DNA from: Streptomyces sp. CG4 | GTDB taxonomy: Bacteria; Actinomycetota; Actinomycetes; Streptomycetales; Streptomycetaceae | Length of the DNA stretch: 64,000 nt | Assembly (NCBI RefSeq): GCF_041080655.1 | Contig: NZ_CP163525.1 | Coordinates: 1,178,001 to 1,242,000, forward strand | Direction of reading: 5' to 3' | Shown: piece by piece, positions 24,147 through 32,941 of the stretch | Numbering within the stretch: the first letter of the stretch is position 1 | Layout of the letters: each line of letters begins with the position of its first letter | Made by a program: the position numbers and the translations under genes | Notes under the pieces: model-generated | What the model saw: only the letters and a program-made list of their open reading frames with translations | Told to the model about the DNA's origin: nothing | Databases searched by the model: none

Positions 24147-25507
24147 CCGCCCCCGAGACCGACACCGCGACGACGGCGACGAAAAAGCCGACAGAGCCGA
24201 AGGAGGTGGACACCGAGGCGCTGCGCGAGCGCGCGCTCGCGTCGCTGACCGCCGCCCGTGCCCGCACCACGCTGCTGACCAGCTGCGTCGAGGACCCGGA
24301 CCTCACCGCCCAGCACTCGCCGCTGATGTCCCCGCTGGTGTGGGACCTCGCGCACATCGGCAACCAGGAGGAGCTGTGGCTGCTCCGGGCGGTCGGGGGC
24401 CGGGACGCGATGCGGCCCGAGATCGACACCCTGTACGACGCCTTCGAGCATCCGCGGGCCGAGCGGCCCTCGCTGCCGCTGCTGGCGCCCGCCGAGGCCC
24501 GCCACTACGCGGCCGAGGTGCGCGGGCGGGTCATGGACCTGCTCGCGGGCGCGGACTTCCACGGCACCCGGCTGACCGAGGCGGGCTTCGCCTTCGGGAT
24601 GATCGCCCAGCACGAACAGCAGCACGACGAGACCATGCTGATCACCCATCAGCTGAGAAAGGGCCCGCAGGCCCTGACCGCCCCGGATCCGGAGCCGGCC
24701 CCGCCGTTCACCGGACCGGCCGAAGTCCTGGTCCCCGGCGGCCCGTTCACCATGGGCACCTCGACCGAGCCGTGGGCGCTGGACAACGAACGCCCGGCGC
24801 ACGTCCGGGAGGTGGCGCCGTTCTGGATCGACACGACTCCGGTGACGAACGCGGCGTACCAGGCGTTCATCGAGGACGGCGGCTACGACACCGAGCGCTG
24901 GTGGACGCCGGAGGGCTGGACGCACATCAAGCGGCACTCGATCACGGCGCCGCAGTTCTGGCGCCGGGACGGCGACCGCTGGCTGCGGCGGCGCTTCGGG
25001 GTCACCGAGGCGGTCCCGCCCGACGAGCCGGTGCTGCACGTGTGCTGGTACGAGGCGGACGCCTACGCCCGCTGGGCCGGGCGCCGGCTGCCCACCGAGA
25101 CGGAGTGGGAGAAGGCCGCCCGGCACGACCCGGCCTCCGGCCGCTCGACGCGCTACCCGTGGGGCGACGCGGACCCGGCGCCGGAACACGCCAACCTGGG
25201 CCAGCGGCACCTGGGGCCCGCCCCCGCCGGGAGCTACCCCGCCGGTGAATCCCCGCTCGGTGTACGGCAGTTGATCGGGGACGTCTGGGAGTGGACGGCG
25301 AGCGACTTCCTGCCGTACCCGGGCTTCACGGCCTTCCCGTACAAGGAGTACTCGGAGGTGTTCTTCGGCTCCGACCACAAGGTGCTGCGCGGCGGTTCGT
25401 TCGCCGTGGACCCGGTGGCCTGCCGGGGTACGTTCCGCAACTGGGACTATCCGATCCGGCGGCAGATCTTCTCCGGGTTCCGCACCGCCCGCTCGGAGGT
25501 CGTCTGA
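24143..25507 (+). CDS. egtB: EgtB, sulfoxide synthase
   Basis: This 454-residue non-haem iron enzyme joins gamma-glutamylcysteine to hercynine with O2. It has an N-terminal DinB-like domain carrying the iron histidines (DLAHIGNQEE and QHEQQHDETM, the HxxxHxE motif) and a C-terminal FGE-sulfatase domain (VPGGPFTMGTS, RLPTETEWEKAARH, GDVWEWTASDF, RGGSFAVDP). The ATG overlaps the EgtA stop as ATGA. Confidence 0.96.
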   Translation: MTAPETDTATTATKKPTEPKEVDTEALRERALASLTAARARTTLLTSCVEDPDLTAQHSPLMSPLVWDLAHIGNQEELWLLRAVGGRDAMRPEIDTLYDAFEHPRAERPSLPLLAPAEARHYAAEVRGRVMDLLAGADFHGTRLTEAGFAFGMIAQHEQQHDETMLITHQLRKGPQALTAPDPEPAPPFTGPAEVLVPGGPFTMGTSTEPWALDNERPAHVREVAPFWIDTTPVTNAAYQAFIEDGGYDTERWWTPEGWTHIKRHSITAPQFWRRDGDRWLRRRFGVTEAVPPDEPVLHVCWYEADAYARWAGRRLPTETEWEKAARHDPASGRSTRYPWGDADPAPEHANLGQRHLGPAPAGSYPAGESPLGVRQLIGDVWEWTASDFLPYPGFTAFPYKEYSEVFFGSDHKVLRGGSFAVDPVACRGTFRNWDYPIRRQIFSGFRTARSEVV

Positions 25508-26286
25508 TGTGCCGCCATCTGGCCTATCTGGGGCCCGAGGAGCCGCTCGGCCGGCTCCTCGTGGAGCCCGAGCACAGCCTGCTGCGCCAGTCGTACGCGC
25601 CCCGGCGGCAGCGCTACGGGACCGTCAACGCCGATGGTTTCGGGGTCGGTTGGTACGTCCCTGACGACCCGGTCCCGGCGCGCTACCGGCGGGCCGGGCC
25701 GATCTGGGCCGACCTGTCCTTCGCCGACCTGGCCCGGGTGGTGCGCTCCGGCGCCGTACTCGCCGCCGTACGGGACGCGACGCTCGCCGGCGCGGACGGC
25801 GAGGCTGCCGCGGCGCCCTTCGCGTCCGGGCGGTGGCTGTTCAGCCACAACGGCGCCGTCGCGGGCTGGCCCGACTCGGCGGCCCCGCTGGTGTCCGAGC
25901 TGCCCCCGGTCGAGCTGCTGTCGCTGGAGGCCCGTACCGACTCGGCGTTCGTCTGGGCCCTGGTCCTGCACCGGCTGCGGGCCGGCGACGAGTTGGAGCA
26001 AGCTCTTGGCGAGACGGTTCTCCGCCTGACGGCGGCGGCCCCGGCCTCCCGGCTCAACCTGCTGCTGACGGACGGCACCACGATCGCCGCCACCGCCTGG
26101 GGCGACAGCCTCTGGTACCGCACGGAGCCCGGCCGGAGCACGGTCGTCGCCTCCGAGCCCTACGACGACGACCAGCTCTGGCAGGAGGTCCCCGACCGCA
26201 CCCTGCTCACCGCGAGCCGCGCCGGCGTGCTGCTCGCCCCGCTGGAGGAACCGGCATCCGCACCATCGAAGGAGCCCTGTACGTGA
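25507..26286 (+). CDS. egtC: EgtC, gamma-glutamyl hercynyl sulfoxide hydrolase
   Basis: This 259-residue class II glutamine amidotransferase-like hydrolase has the N-terminal nucleophile cysteine (MCRHLAYLG). Other family motifs are NADGFGVGWY and FSHNGAVAGW. It removes the glutamate from the EgtB product. Its ATG shares one base with the EgtB stop (TGATG). Confidence 0.96.
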   Translation: MCRHLAYLGPEEPLGRLLVEPEHSLLRQSYAPRRQRYGTVNADGFGVGWYVPDDPVPARYRRAGPIWADLSFADLARVVRSGAVLAAVRDATLAGADGEAAAAPFASGRWLFSHNGAVAGWPDSAAPLVSELPPVELLSLEARTDSAFVWALVLHRLRAGDELEQALGETVLRLTAAAPASRLNLLLTDGTTIAATAWGDSLWYRTEPGRSTVVASEPYDDDQLWQEVPDRTLLTASRAGVLLAPLEEPASAPSKEPCT

Positions 26287-27242
26287 GCCCCCTTCTTGTC
26301 ACCCGCACTCTCCCCGAGGACGCGACGGACGCCGCGCTGCGCGCCGACGTCCTGAACGGCCTCACCGACCAGCCCAAGTGGCTGCCGCCGAAGTGGTTCT
26401 ACGACGCGCGCGGCAGCGAGCTGTTCGAGCAGATCACCGAGCTGCCCGAGTACTACCCCACCCGTGCCGAGCGGGAGATCCTGGCCACCCGGTCCGGCGA
26501 GATCGCCGCGGCGAGCGGCGCCCGTACGCTGATCGAGCTCGGCTCGGGCTCCTCGGAGAAGACCCGTCATCTCCTCGACGCGCTCGCGCCCACGGCGTAC
26601 GTCCCGGTCGACGTCAGCGAGAGCGCCCTGACCCAGGCCGGGCAGGCGCTCGTCCAGGACCACCCGGACCTCGAAGTCCACGCCCTGATCGCCGACTTCA
26701 CGGCTCCGCTCACCCTGCCCTCCACTCCCGGGCCGCGGCTGGTGGCGTTCCTCGGCGGCACGATCGGCAACCTGCTGCCCGACGAGCGCGCGAAGTTCCT
26801 GTCCTCCGTGCGCTCGCTGCTCCTGCCGGGCGACGGGCTGCTGCTCGGCACGGACCTCGTCAAGGACGAGCGGGTGCTGGTCCGGGCGTACGACGACGCG
26901 GCCGGGGTGACGGCCGCGTTCAACAAGAACGTACTGGCCGTCGTCGACCGCGAACTGGGCGCCGACTTCGACCCGGACGCCTTCGACCACGTGGCACTGT
27001 GGGACGCCGAGCGGGAGTGGATCGAGATGCGGCTGCGCTCGCGTGTCGCGCAGACCGTGAAGGTGCCCGCGCTGGACCTCGCCGTGGACTTCGCGGCGGG
27101 CGAGGAGCTGTGCACGGAGGTGTCGGCAAAGTTCCGCAGGGACGGAGTGACCGCGGAACTGGCCGCCGCAGAGCTGGAGTTGACCCACTGGTGGACGGAC
27201 ACGGAGGGCCGCTTCGCGCTGTCGCTGAGCGTGGTGCGCTGA
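26283..27242 (+). CDS. egtD: EgtD, histidine N-alpha-methyltransferase
   Basis: This 319-residue SAM enzyme trimethylates histidine to hercynine, the first committed precursor. It shows the family motifs PPKWFYDARGSELFEQITELPEYYPTR (adjoining pieces), ELGSGSSEKTRHLL for SAM, and FLGGTIGNLLPDER. The GTG start overlaps the EgtC stop as GTGA. No egtE lyase gene follows, which is usual in actinobacteria. Confidence 0.96.
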   Translation: MSPLLVTRTLPEDATDAALRADVLNGLTDQPKWLPPKWFYDARGSELFEQITELPEYYPTRAEREILATRSGEIAAASGARTLIELGSGSSEKTRHLLDALAPTAYVPVDVSESALTQAGQALVQDHPDLEVHALIADFTAPLTLPSTPGPRLVAFLGGTIGNLLPDERAKFLSSVRSLLLPGDGLLLGTDLVKDERVLVRAYDDAAGVTAAFNKNVLAVVDRELGADFDPDAFDHVALWDAEREWIEMRLRSRVAQTVKVPALDLAVDFAAGEELCTEVSAKFRRDGVTAELAAAELELTHWWTDTEGRFALSLSVVR

Positions 27243-27243
27243 C

Positions 27244-28355
27244 TCAGACGTCCGGCGCGAGTTCCTCGGTGATCTTGGCGGAGGCCCGGCGGGCCTCCGC
27301 CTGCGGATCCGCTCCGTTCAGCACCCGGGTCATGTACTCCTTGACCGGGTTGTCGGCCTCGACGTCCGCCCACTGAGGGGTACTGGGGGTCGCCCGGCCG
27401 TGCGCCGCGCCCGCGGCCATGGCGGCGACCCCCTCCTCACCCGCGACCGCGCTCGCCAGCGTGGTCTTGTTGGGCACGTAGTTCATGGTGTGGGCCAGTT
27501 CGGTGTCCCACGTGGCGCCGGCGAGCGCCCCGACGACGGCGGTCGCCGCGAACTGGTCCCTGGTGTGGCCCGGGACGACGAGGTCGGAGCCGCCGGTGAA
27601 CACGGTGCCGGGCCGTGCGGCGGTCTACCCGGGCACCGGAAAGAATCCCAGCTTGCCCTTCAGGTCCGGATTCTGCCGCACGATCGCCTGGGCGAGCCCC
27701 GGTACGGCCACGATCTGCGCCACCTTGCCGCCCGCGAACACCCCGGCCTGGGGCGGGTGTTCCTCGTCGGCGCCCACCGGGCCCCGGCCCAGCGCCTGCA
27801 GCCGCCGGTAGAAGGCCATGCCGCGCGGTGCGGCCGGGGTGTCGAGGGCGCCCGTCCACTGGTAGTCCTGCTGCCGGGCCAGGTCGCCGCCCTCGTCCCA
27901 GATGAACCCCGAGAGGGTGTACCAGTACTGGCCGGCGAGATAAATACCCTGGTTGCCTGCGGAGTTGAGCCGCTCGGTATCCGCCAGCCACTCCTCGCGG
28001 GTCCTCGGCGGGCGGGTGATGCCGGCCGCCTCGAACAGGTCCTTGCGGTAGATCACGACGCGGTTCGCCGCGTACCAGGGGATGCCGTACGGGGCGTTTC
28101 CGTCCTTGCCGGGCTCGGCGAGGCCGGGCAGCCACCGGTCTTTGCCCCAGTCCCGCATCGACTCCAGTGTGAGGTCGGCGAGCCGGCCGCCGTCCGCGTA
28201 CAGCGGCACCTGGGTGTTGCCGACCTCGATGACATCGGGTCCGTCGCCGGAGTCGTCCGCGAGCGCCTTGCGGACCTTGCCGACGATGCCGGTCCAGTCC
28301 TGGATGCGGACGGCGAGGCGCAGACCCTGGTGGGTGCGCTCGAAGTCCTCGGTGG
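27244..28355 (-). pseudogene. Sugar ABC-transporter substrate-binding protein, truncated and interrupted
   Basis: The translated sequence is an extracellular solute-binding protein of the sugar type (EDFERTHQGLRLAVRIQDW, PYGIPWYAANRVVIYRKDLF, WDEGGDLARQQDYQW). Two defects are seen. The start codon, signal peptide and lipobox cysteine are missing, since homology begins abruptly near 28355. An in-frame TAG at 27625-27627 separates the last 120 codons, which stay in the same frame. No permease or ATPase genes remain. A GntR-type operator 90 bases upstream is left over. Confidence 0.85.
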
Positions 28356-28443
28356 TTCCTGTTCTGTCTGGCAAAGGGTGCGGACAGGGCTGGGGGGCCG
28401 ACGTGGGGGGACGAGCGGGATGCTCGTACAGGTGTGCTGGATT

Positions 28444-28457
28444 TTGGTATGGACCAA
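28444..28457. promoter_or_regulatory. GntR/HutC-type (DasR-like) operator
   Basis: TTGGT-ATGG-ACCAA keeps the TGGT-N4-ACCA geometry of DasR and related GntR sites that control sugar ABC transporters. It lies upstream of the broken binding-protein gene and 75 bases before the dodecin start, so it may now act on dodecin or on nothing. Confidence 0.55.
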
Positions 28458-28531
28458 TACGGAGGGTCAAGGGGCGAGCCGGACCGGGATGGGGCACGGT
28501 GGAGGGTGGCGTGACACGAGAGGAGCACCTC

Positions 28532-28750
28532 ATGTCGAATCACACCTACCGGGTGACCGAGATCGTCGGCACCTCGCACGAGGGCATCGACCAGGCCATC
28601 CGGAACGGCATCGCGCGCGCCGACCAGACCCTGCGCAATCTGGACTGGTTCGAAGTGACCCAGGTCCGCGGACAGATCGAGAACGGACGGATCGAGCACT
28701 ACCAGGTGGGTCTGAAGGTGGGCTTCCGCATCGAGGACGAGACCGGATGA
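28532..28750 (+). CDS. Dodecin
   Basis: This 72-residue protein is a dodecin, a hollow dodecamer storing flavin or CoA. Characteristic are YRVTEIVGTSHEGIDQAI, LDWFEVTQVRGQIE and the tail YQVGLKVGFRIED. ATG follows GAGGAG. It may buffer free flavin under stress. Confidence 0.94.
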   Translation: MSNHTYRVTEIVGTSHEGIDQAIRNGIARADQTLRNLDWFEVTQVRGQIENGRIEHYQVGLKVGFRIEDETG

Positions 28751-28769
28751 CAGCCGGCCCCTTCTCGCC

Positions 28770-29261
28770 TCAGGTGCGGCCCTCCCGCTCCTGGGCCTCC
28801 AGCAGCGCCTCGGACCGCGCGGCCCAGCGGGCCCGGACGACGGTGAACCCGGCGCGCTCGGCGTCGCCGCAGACCAGCTCGTCGTCGTCCACGAGGAAAC
28901 GTATCTCGCGGTCCTGAGCGAGCCGGCGCAGGATCTCCAGCTTGGTGAACCGCGCGGGCCTGCGGTCGGCGTTGCCCCGCATGTGCACACGGCCCTCGGG
29001 CAGCCCCTGGGCCGCGAGCCATTCCACCGTGTCGCGCCGGCACCGCTCGGGGCGGCCGGTGAGATAGACGACCTCGCACTCCCGGGCGCTCCGCACGGCC
29101 AGCGCGACCCCCTCGGCGAGGGGCGGGTCCGCGGGCGCGGCGGCGAAGAACCCGGCCCAGTTCCTCGGCCGGGCCTCCAGGAAGTGCTGGCGATGCCCGG
29201 TGTCGGCCAGGGTGTTGTCGAGATCGAACACGGCGAGCGGCCGCTTGTCGCTGTCGGTCAC
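28770..29261 (-). CDS. HAD-superfamily phosphatase
   Basis: This 163-residue protein has HAD motif I (FDLDNTLADTGHR), motif II (YLTGRPERCR) and motif IV with acidic residues (FLVDDDELVCGDAERAG). The compact form without a cap resembles polynucleotide 3'-phosphatase domains. That would suit the nearby ligase genes, but the substrate is not proven. GTG at 29261 follows AAGGTG. Confidence 0.85.
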   Translation of the reverse strand: MTDSDKRPLAVFDLDNTLADTGHRQHFLEARPRNWAGFFAAAPADPPLAEGVALAVRSARECEVVYLTGRPERCRRDTVEWLAAQGLPEGRVHMRGNADRRPARFTKLEILRRLAQDREIRFLVDDDELVCGDAERAGFTVVRARWAARSEALLEAQEREGRT

Positions 29262-29306
29262 GGGGTCACCTTAGACGGTGTCGTGAGGCGCGCAGGAGCG
29301 CCTGCG

Positions 29307-29357
29307 CACGTGTACTCAGCTGGTACGTGTACTGAGCTCGTACATGTACTCAGCTCG
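29307..29357. repeat. Three 17-base direct repeats containing GTAC-N7-GTAC dyads
   Basis: Three units with consensus TACGTGTACTCAGCTCG lie at 29307-29323, 29324-29340 and 29341-29357. The units create the regular pattern GTAC-N7-GTAC-N2-GTAC-N7-GTAC-N2-GTAC-N7-GTGC. They end 22 bases before the -10 of the next gene, where an activator or repressor array would sit. Confidence 0.8.
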
Positions 29358-29379
29358 TGCGCCGAGCGAGATGTCCTCT

Positions 29380-29385
29380 TATGAT
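29380..29385 (+). promoter_or_regulatory. -10 of a leaderless transcript
   Basis: TATGAT lies six bases before the GTG at 29392, directly downstream of the 17-base repeat array. Confidence 0.6.
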
Positions 29386-29391
29386 CCGGTC

Positions 29392-29634
29392 GTGGCAGAC
29401 TTCCCCGATGAACTGATCAAGCTGGAGTGTTGCGCCGAAGCGGAGCGGGCGAAGCTGGCGGGTCTGGCCGGCGACGAGTACGACGAGCAGTGGCGCCGCT
29501 GGCGTGCGGCCATGGAGGCGGTCCAGGCGGCGATCGCCGCCCACGCCGCAGCGACCGGGGCAAGCCCGGAGGAGATCGAGCGGGCGGTCAAGGCGGCGGT
29601 GCGGCACGCTCAGGAGGACCCTGCCGTGGAGTAG
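29392..29634 (+). CDS. Conserved 80-residue helical protein of unknown function
   Basis: The protein begins ADFPDELIKLECCAEAERAK and is almost wholly charged helix with heptad-like alanine spacing (AMEAVQAAIAAHAAATG), ending in an acidic tail. I recall similar proteins in other streptomycetes but no function. GTG at 29392 is set by the leaderless promoter. The repeat array upstream implies strong control. Confidence 0.7.
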   Translation: MADFPDELIKLECCAEAERAKLAGLAGDEYDEQWRRWRAAMEAVQAAIAAHAAATGASPEEIERAVKAAVRHAQEDPAVE

Positions 29635-29713
29635 CCGGACGTGCACCCGTCCGCAGCCCGGGTGAGGCTGGGGCCATGCCCGTACCCGTGCTCGTCCAGG
29701 TGAGGGGTGGGTC

Positions 29714-29941
29714 ATGGCCGAGCGTCATGTGATCGTGTTCCCGCCGTCCGAGTGTGGTGGCCGGCGTGTCCAGGTCGACGGCGTGACGCTCGGCACGGCG
29801 TTCGGCCTGCACGATGTGGCGGCGTTCTTGCGGCGGGCCGGGCTGGAGGGTGTGGATGAGCTGGATGTCGCCGAGTCGCCGGTGATCGAGTGGCATGGGG
29901 GTGGCCCGGAGGAGTGGCGGGGGACGTCGTGGACACCGTGA
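29714..29941 (+). CDS. Conserved 75-residue protein of unknown function
   Basis: A small beta-rich protein (MAERHVIVFPPSECGGRRVQ, then VDGVTLGTAFGLHDVAAFLR) ending in EWHGGGPEEW. Codon use is normal for the window. I recall related streptomycete proteins of this size but no function. Confidence 0.65.
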   Translation: MAERHVIVFPPSECGGRRVQVDGVTLGTAFGLHDVAAFLRRAGLEGVDELDVAESPVIEWHGGGPEEWRGTSWTP

Positions 29942-30200
29942 CGTACGAGCGTCCGGCAGACGGATTCTCGGGTGGCCGAGAAGGAGAACGCGCAGGCACA
30001 ACACGGCAGTTCCGTGGATCGTTGGTCTCCCGGCCGGCGGAACCGTGACGCCGCCGGACACCGCGCGTCGGACCTGTGGACCGGGCGGTCGGGCGTGGCG
30101 TGGTGCTGCTTGTGCGCGCGTGGAGCGGGAACCCGTAGGGCGAAGCGCGGTCGTTGGGGGCCCGGAGAACGGTTGTCGCGGTGGATCGAGGTGGATGTGG

Positions 30201-31322
30201 ATGCCCGTCTCCCCGTCTGTGACGGATCTGTTCGAGGGTGTGCCCGACGAGGAGCGCACGGCACTGCGGCGAGCGGCTCGGCCCGAGAGTCCCAGGCCGA
30301 TGCCGGCGACACTGACGGAGCGTTACTTCTCGGATTCGGAGTGGATATTCGAGCGCAAGCTGGACGGGGAGCGGTGTCTGGGTGTCCGTGACGGCGCCCG
30401 GACGGAGCTGTTCTCCCGTACCTGCCGGCCGCTCACGGACACCTATCCCGAGATCACCGACGCACTCGGCCGTCAGCGCTGCGCCGACTTCGTGGTGGAC
30501 GGCGAGGTCGTGGCCTTCGAGGGCTCGCGGACCAGCTTCGCGCGGCTGCAGCAGCGCATCGGGATCCACGACCCGCGCCGGGCGCGCGCCAGCCGAGTGG
30601 CGGTGACGTACTACGTGTTCGACGTGCTGTACCTGGCCGGCCACGATCTGACCGCCCTGCCCCTGCGCACCCGCAAGGCACTGGTGCGCCGCGCCCTGGA
30701 CTTCGCCCCGCCGCTGCGCTTCACCCCGCACCGCAATGCCGACGGCGAGGCGTACCTGCGCCAGGCGTGCGAGCGAGGCTGGGAGGGCGTCATCGCCAAG
30801 CTCGCCGACAGCCGCTGCGAGCACCGGCGCTCGACGAAGTGGCTGAAGTTCAAGTGCGGGCGGCGGCAGGAACTGGTGATCGGCGGATTCACCGAGCCCA
30901 CGGGCAGCCGCACCGGCTTCGGCGCGTTGCTGGTCGGTTACTACGAGGGGCGACGCCTCGTCTACGCGGGCAAGGTCGGTACCGGTTACGACCGCGAGAC
31001 GCTCGACGCGCTGCGCGCGCGGATGGACCGCCTGGAACGCGGCCGCTCCCCCTTCGCGGGCAGCGCCCCGCGGGAGCGCGGCGCCCATGGGACCGAGCCG
31101 CGGCTCGTCGCCGAGATCGGGTTCACGGAGTGGACGGACGACGGCAAGCTGCGCCATCCCCGGTTCGTCGGACTGCGGAGCGACAAGGCCGCACAAGGTC
31201 GTACGGGAGGGGCCCGGGAAGGGTGGGAACCCGACATGACGCTCCACAAGGCCCACGACCAGGCCGCCGAGATCGCCGGCGCCGGCGCTCCGCTGCTGCG
31301 GGACGAAGCGGACGCTGTGTAA
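30201..31322 (+). CDS. ATP-dependent DNA ligase (LigD ligase-domain type)
   Basis: This 373-residue nucleotidyltransferase has motif I FERKLDGERC with the adenylated lysine. It also has VVDGEVVAFEG (motif III), YYVFDVLYLAG, GWEGVIAKLADS (motif IV) and KWLKFKCG (motif V), then an OB fold. In bacterial end joining this is the LigD ligase unit; here it is separate from the polymerase unit 4 kb away. ATG at 30201 is preferred (30195 also possible). No Ku gene is in the window. Confidence 0.93.
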   Translation: MPVSPSVTDLFEGVPDEERTALRRAARPESPRPMPATLTERYFSDSEWIFERKLDGERCLGVRDGARTELFSRTCRPLTDTYPEITDALGRQRCADFVVDGEVVAFEGSRTSFARLQQRIGIHDPRRARASRVAVTYYVFDVLYLAGHDLTALPLRTRKALVRRALDFAPPLRFTPHRNADGEAYLRQACERGWEGVIAKLADSRCEHRRSTKWLKFKCGRRQELVIGGFTEPTGSRTGFGALLVGYYEGRRLVYAGKVGTGYDRETLDALRARMDRLERGRSPFAGSAPRERGAHGTEPRLVAEIGFTEWTDDGKLRHPRFVGLRSDKAAQGRTGGAREGWEPDMTLHKAHDQAAEIAGAGAPLLRDEADAV

Positions 31323-31379
31323 TCCGCCGTGTCGCAGGTACTCGTACGCACAAGACGTCTTCTTGAGGGGATGAATCGG

Positions 31380-31670
31380 ATGCTGATCCTCGGACTGCTT
31401 CTCCTCGTGGCCACGGGCGCCTTCACGGCCCTGGCGATCGCCGGCAACCTGTCCGGTGGTCCGCAGTACGGCGTGTCGGTCCTCGGCCACCACATCGCCA
31501 CGCTCAGCCCGCTCGGCCTCTTCTGCTCCGGTCTCGCACTGGCCCTCATCTTCTGCCTGGGCCTGGCCATGGTGAGTGGAGGGGCACACCATCGCAGGAG
31601 CCCGCGTCCGCGCAGGGCACACCGCCGTACCACGGTCGGCCCGATGATGGGGCCGGGCACCCGGGCCTGA
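31380..31670 (+). CDS. Small two-helix membrane protein
   Basis: This 96-residue protein starts with a hydrophobic helix (MLILGLLLLVATGAFTALAI), has a second one (LFCSGLALALIFCLGLAMV) and an Arg-rich tail. AGGGG lies nine bases before the ATG at 31380. Function unknown; such proteins accompany stress genes in streptomycetes. Confidence 0.75.
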   Translation: MLILGLLLLVATGAFTALAIAGNLSGGPQYGVSVLGHHIATLSPLGLFCSGLALALIFCLGLAMVSGGAHHRRSPRPRRAHRRTTVGPMMGPGTRA

Positions 31671-31810
31671 TACCCGCCGTCGCCGGCCGGGGCAGTGCTC
31701 GGCGTCACCGCTCTGTGCCGCGCCGGCGAGGGCTCACGGCCAGCGGAGCGGGCGGCCGCTGCGTGCGACGTGGTGCGCTCCGAGCCGACGGGCGTCGCGG
31801 TCGTGTGCAC

Positions 31811-31816
31811 GGGTAC
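31811..31816 (+). promoter_or_regulatory. Possible SigB-type -10 before the CBS gene
   Basis: GGGTAC at 31811-31816 has GCGT 15 bases upstream, which meets the loose GNNT-N14-16-GGGTAY rule for SigB-family promoters in Streptomyces. The match carries little information. Confidence 0.3.
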
Positions 31817-31876
31817 CCGGTGGGTGCGCGAGGCTGCGTCGGCGCTCGTCGCGCGCGGCGGAAGAGGTGGGTGGCC

Positions 31877-32296
31877 ATGACTCAGTACGTGCGGGAGATC
31901 ATGACGCGGGATCCGGTGACGGTGCCCGAGAAGACGCCCCTCACCGAAGTGGCGCGGCTCATGCGGCAGAACGGCATCGGCGATGTCATCGTCACGGAGG
32001 GCGACCACGTCTGTGGTCTGGTGACGGACCGCGATCTGGTGGTCCGGGCCTTCGCCGACGAGCGTGACCCCAAGCTGACGGTGGTCGGGCAGGTGTGCAG
32101 CAGGGACATGGTCACCTGTTCGTCCCAGGCCCCGGTCGAGGAGGCCGTTCGCCTGATGCGGGAGCACACCCTGCGGCGGCTGCCCGTCGTCGACGACGAC
32201 CGGCTGGTCGGGGCGCTCAGCCTGGGTGACCTGGCCGTCGAACGGGATCCCCACTCGGCACTCGCCGACATCAGCGCCGCGCGGCCGAACCGGTAG
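31877..32296 (+). CDS. CBS-domain pair protein
   Basis: This 139-residue protein consists of two CBS domains (VREIMTRDPVTVPEKTPLTE and CSRDMVTCSSQAPVEEAVRLM), which bind adenosine nucleotides. There is no attached enzyme domain. The ATG at 31877 gives the usual family start. It is a likely energy or stress sensor. Confidence 0.9.
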   Translation: MTQYVREIMTRDPVTVPEKTPLTEVARLMRQNGIGDVIVTEGDHVCGLVTDRDLVVRAFADERDPKLTVVGQVCSRDMVTCSSQAPVEEAVRLMREHTLRRLPVVDDDRLVGALSLGDLAVERDPHSALADISAARPNR

Positions 32297-32370
32297 GCCG
32301 ACTCGGCCACCTGTACTCCTGTACTCCGCCGAGGCGGTGTGCGGGTCTCCGAAATGGGCACTTGGTGGGC

Positions 32371-32826
32371 ATGGTCGGCGACACGGGCGACGAAGTGCTG
32401 GCGCGGCGGCAGGGCACCGCCGGCCATCGGGCGGTGCCCCACACGGCCGACGTGGGGATCGAGGCATGGGGACCGAGCCGTGAGCGGTGCCTCGCGGAGG
32501 CGGTCCTGGGGCTGGTGGAGTGCTTCGCCGACCTCTCCGGGGTACGGCCGACCGCCGTGGAACGCCTGGACCTGCCCGAAGCGAGCGACGAGGAGCTGCT
32601 GGCGTCCCTCCTGGACGAGGTGGTCTACCGCCTGGAAGTGCGCGGTGAGGTGCCCGTCGACGTGGAGGCGGAGGCGGTCGGCGACGGTCTCGGCATACGG
32701 CTGGCGGTCGCCGGCCTCGACACGGTGGAGATCACCGGCGCCCCGCCCAAAGGCGTTTCATGGCATCGGCTGCACATCGGGCCCAACCCGTACGGCTGGT
32801 CCTGCGGGGTGACCGTCGACGTATGA
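32371..32826 (+). CDS. Archease
   Basis: This 151-residue protein has archease hallmarks: VPHTADVGIEAWG near the N terminus and KGVSWHRL near the end. Archease helps the RtcB ligase perform repeated RNA ligations by activating its guanylylation. The rtcB gene lies just downstream on the opposite strand. ATG at 32371 is used; a TTG at 32362 also fits. Confidence 0.9.
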   Translation: MVGDTGDEVLARRQGTAGHRAVPHTADVGIEAWGPSRERCLAEAVLGLVECFADLSGVRPTAVERLDLPEASDEELLASLLDEVVYRLEVRGEVPVDVEAEAVGDGLGIRLAVAGLDTVEITGAPPKGVSWHRLHIGPNPYGWSCGVTVDV

Positions 32827-32941
32827 GCGGTGGCGCCGGGCCGGTGAGGTGACGTGTGAGCGGTGACGCCAAGGCCGGTCAAAGGTCCCCGCGTCGCCTC
32901 TTCACCACGTCCCCGCGTCGCCTCGTGACCACGTCCCCGTC

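Noticed and set aside
29712..31622. A 636-codon minus-strand frame opposite the LigD ligase
   Set aside because: The plus-strand ligase has all nucleotidyltransferase motifs; the minus frame has no recognisable domain.
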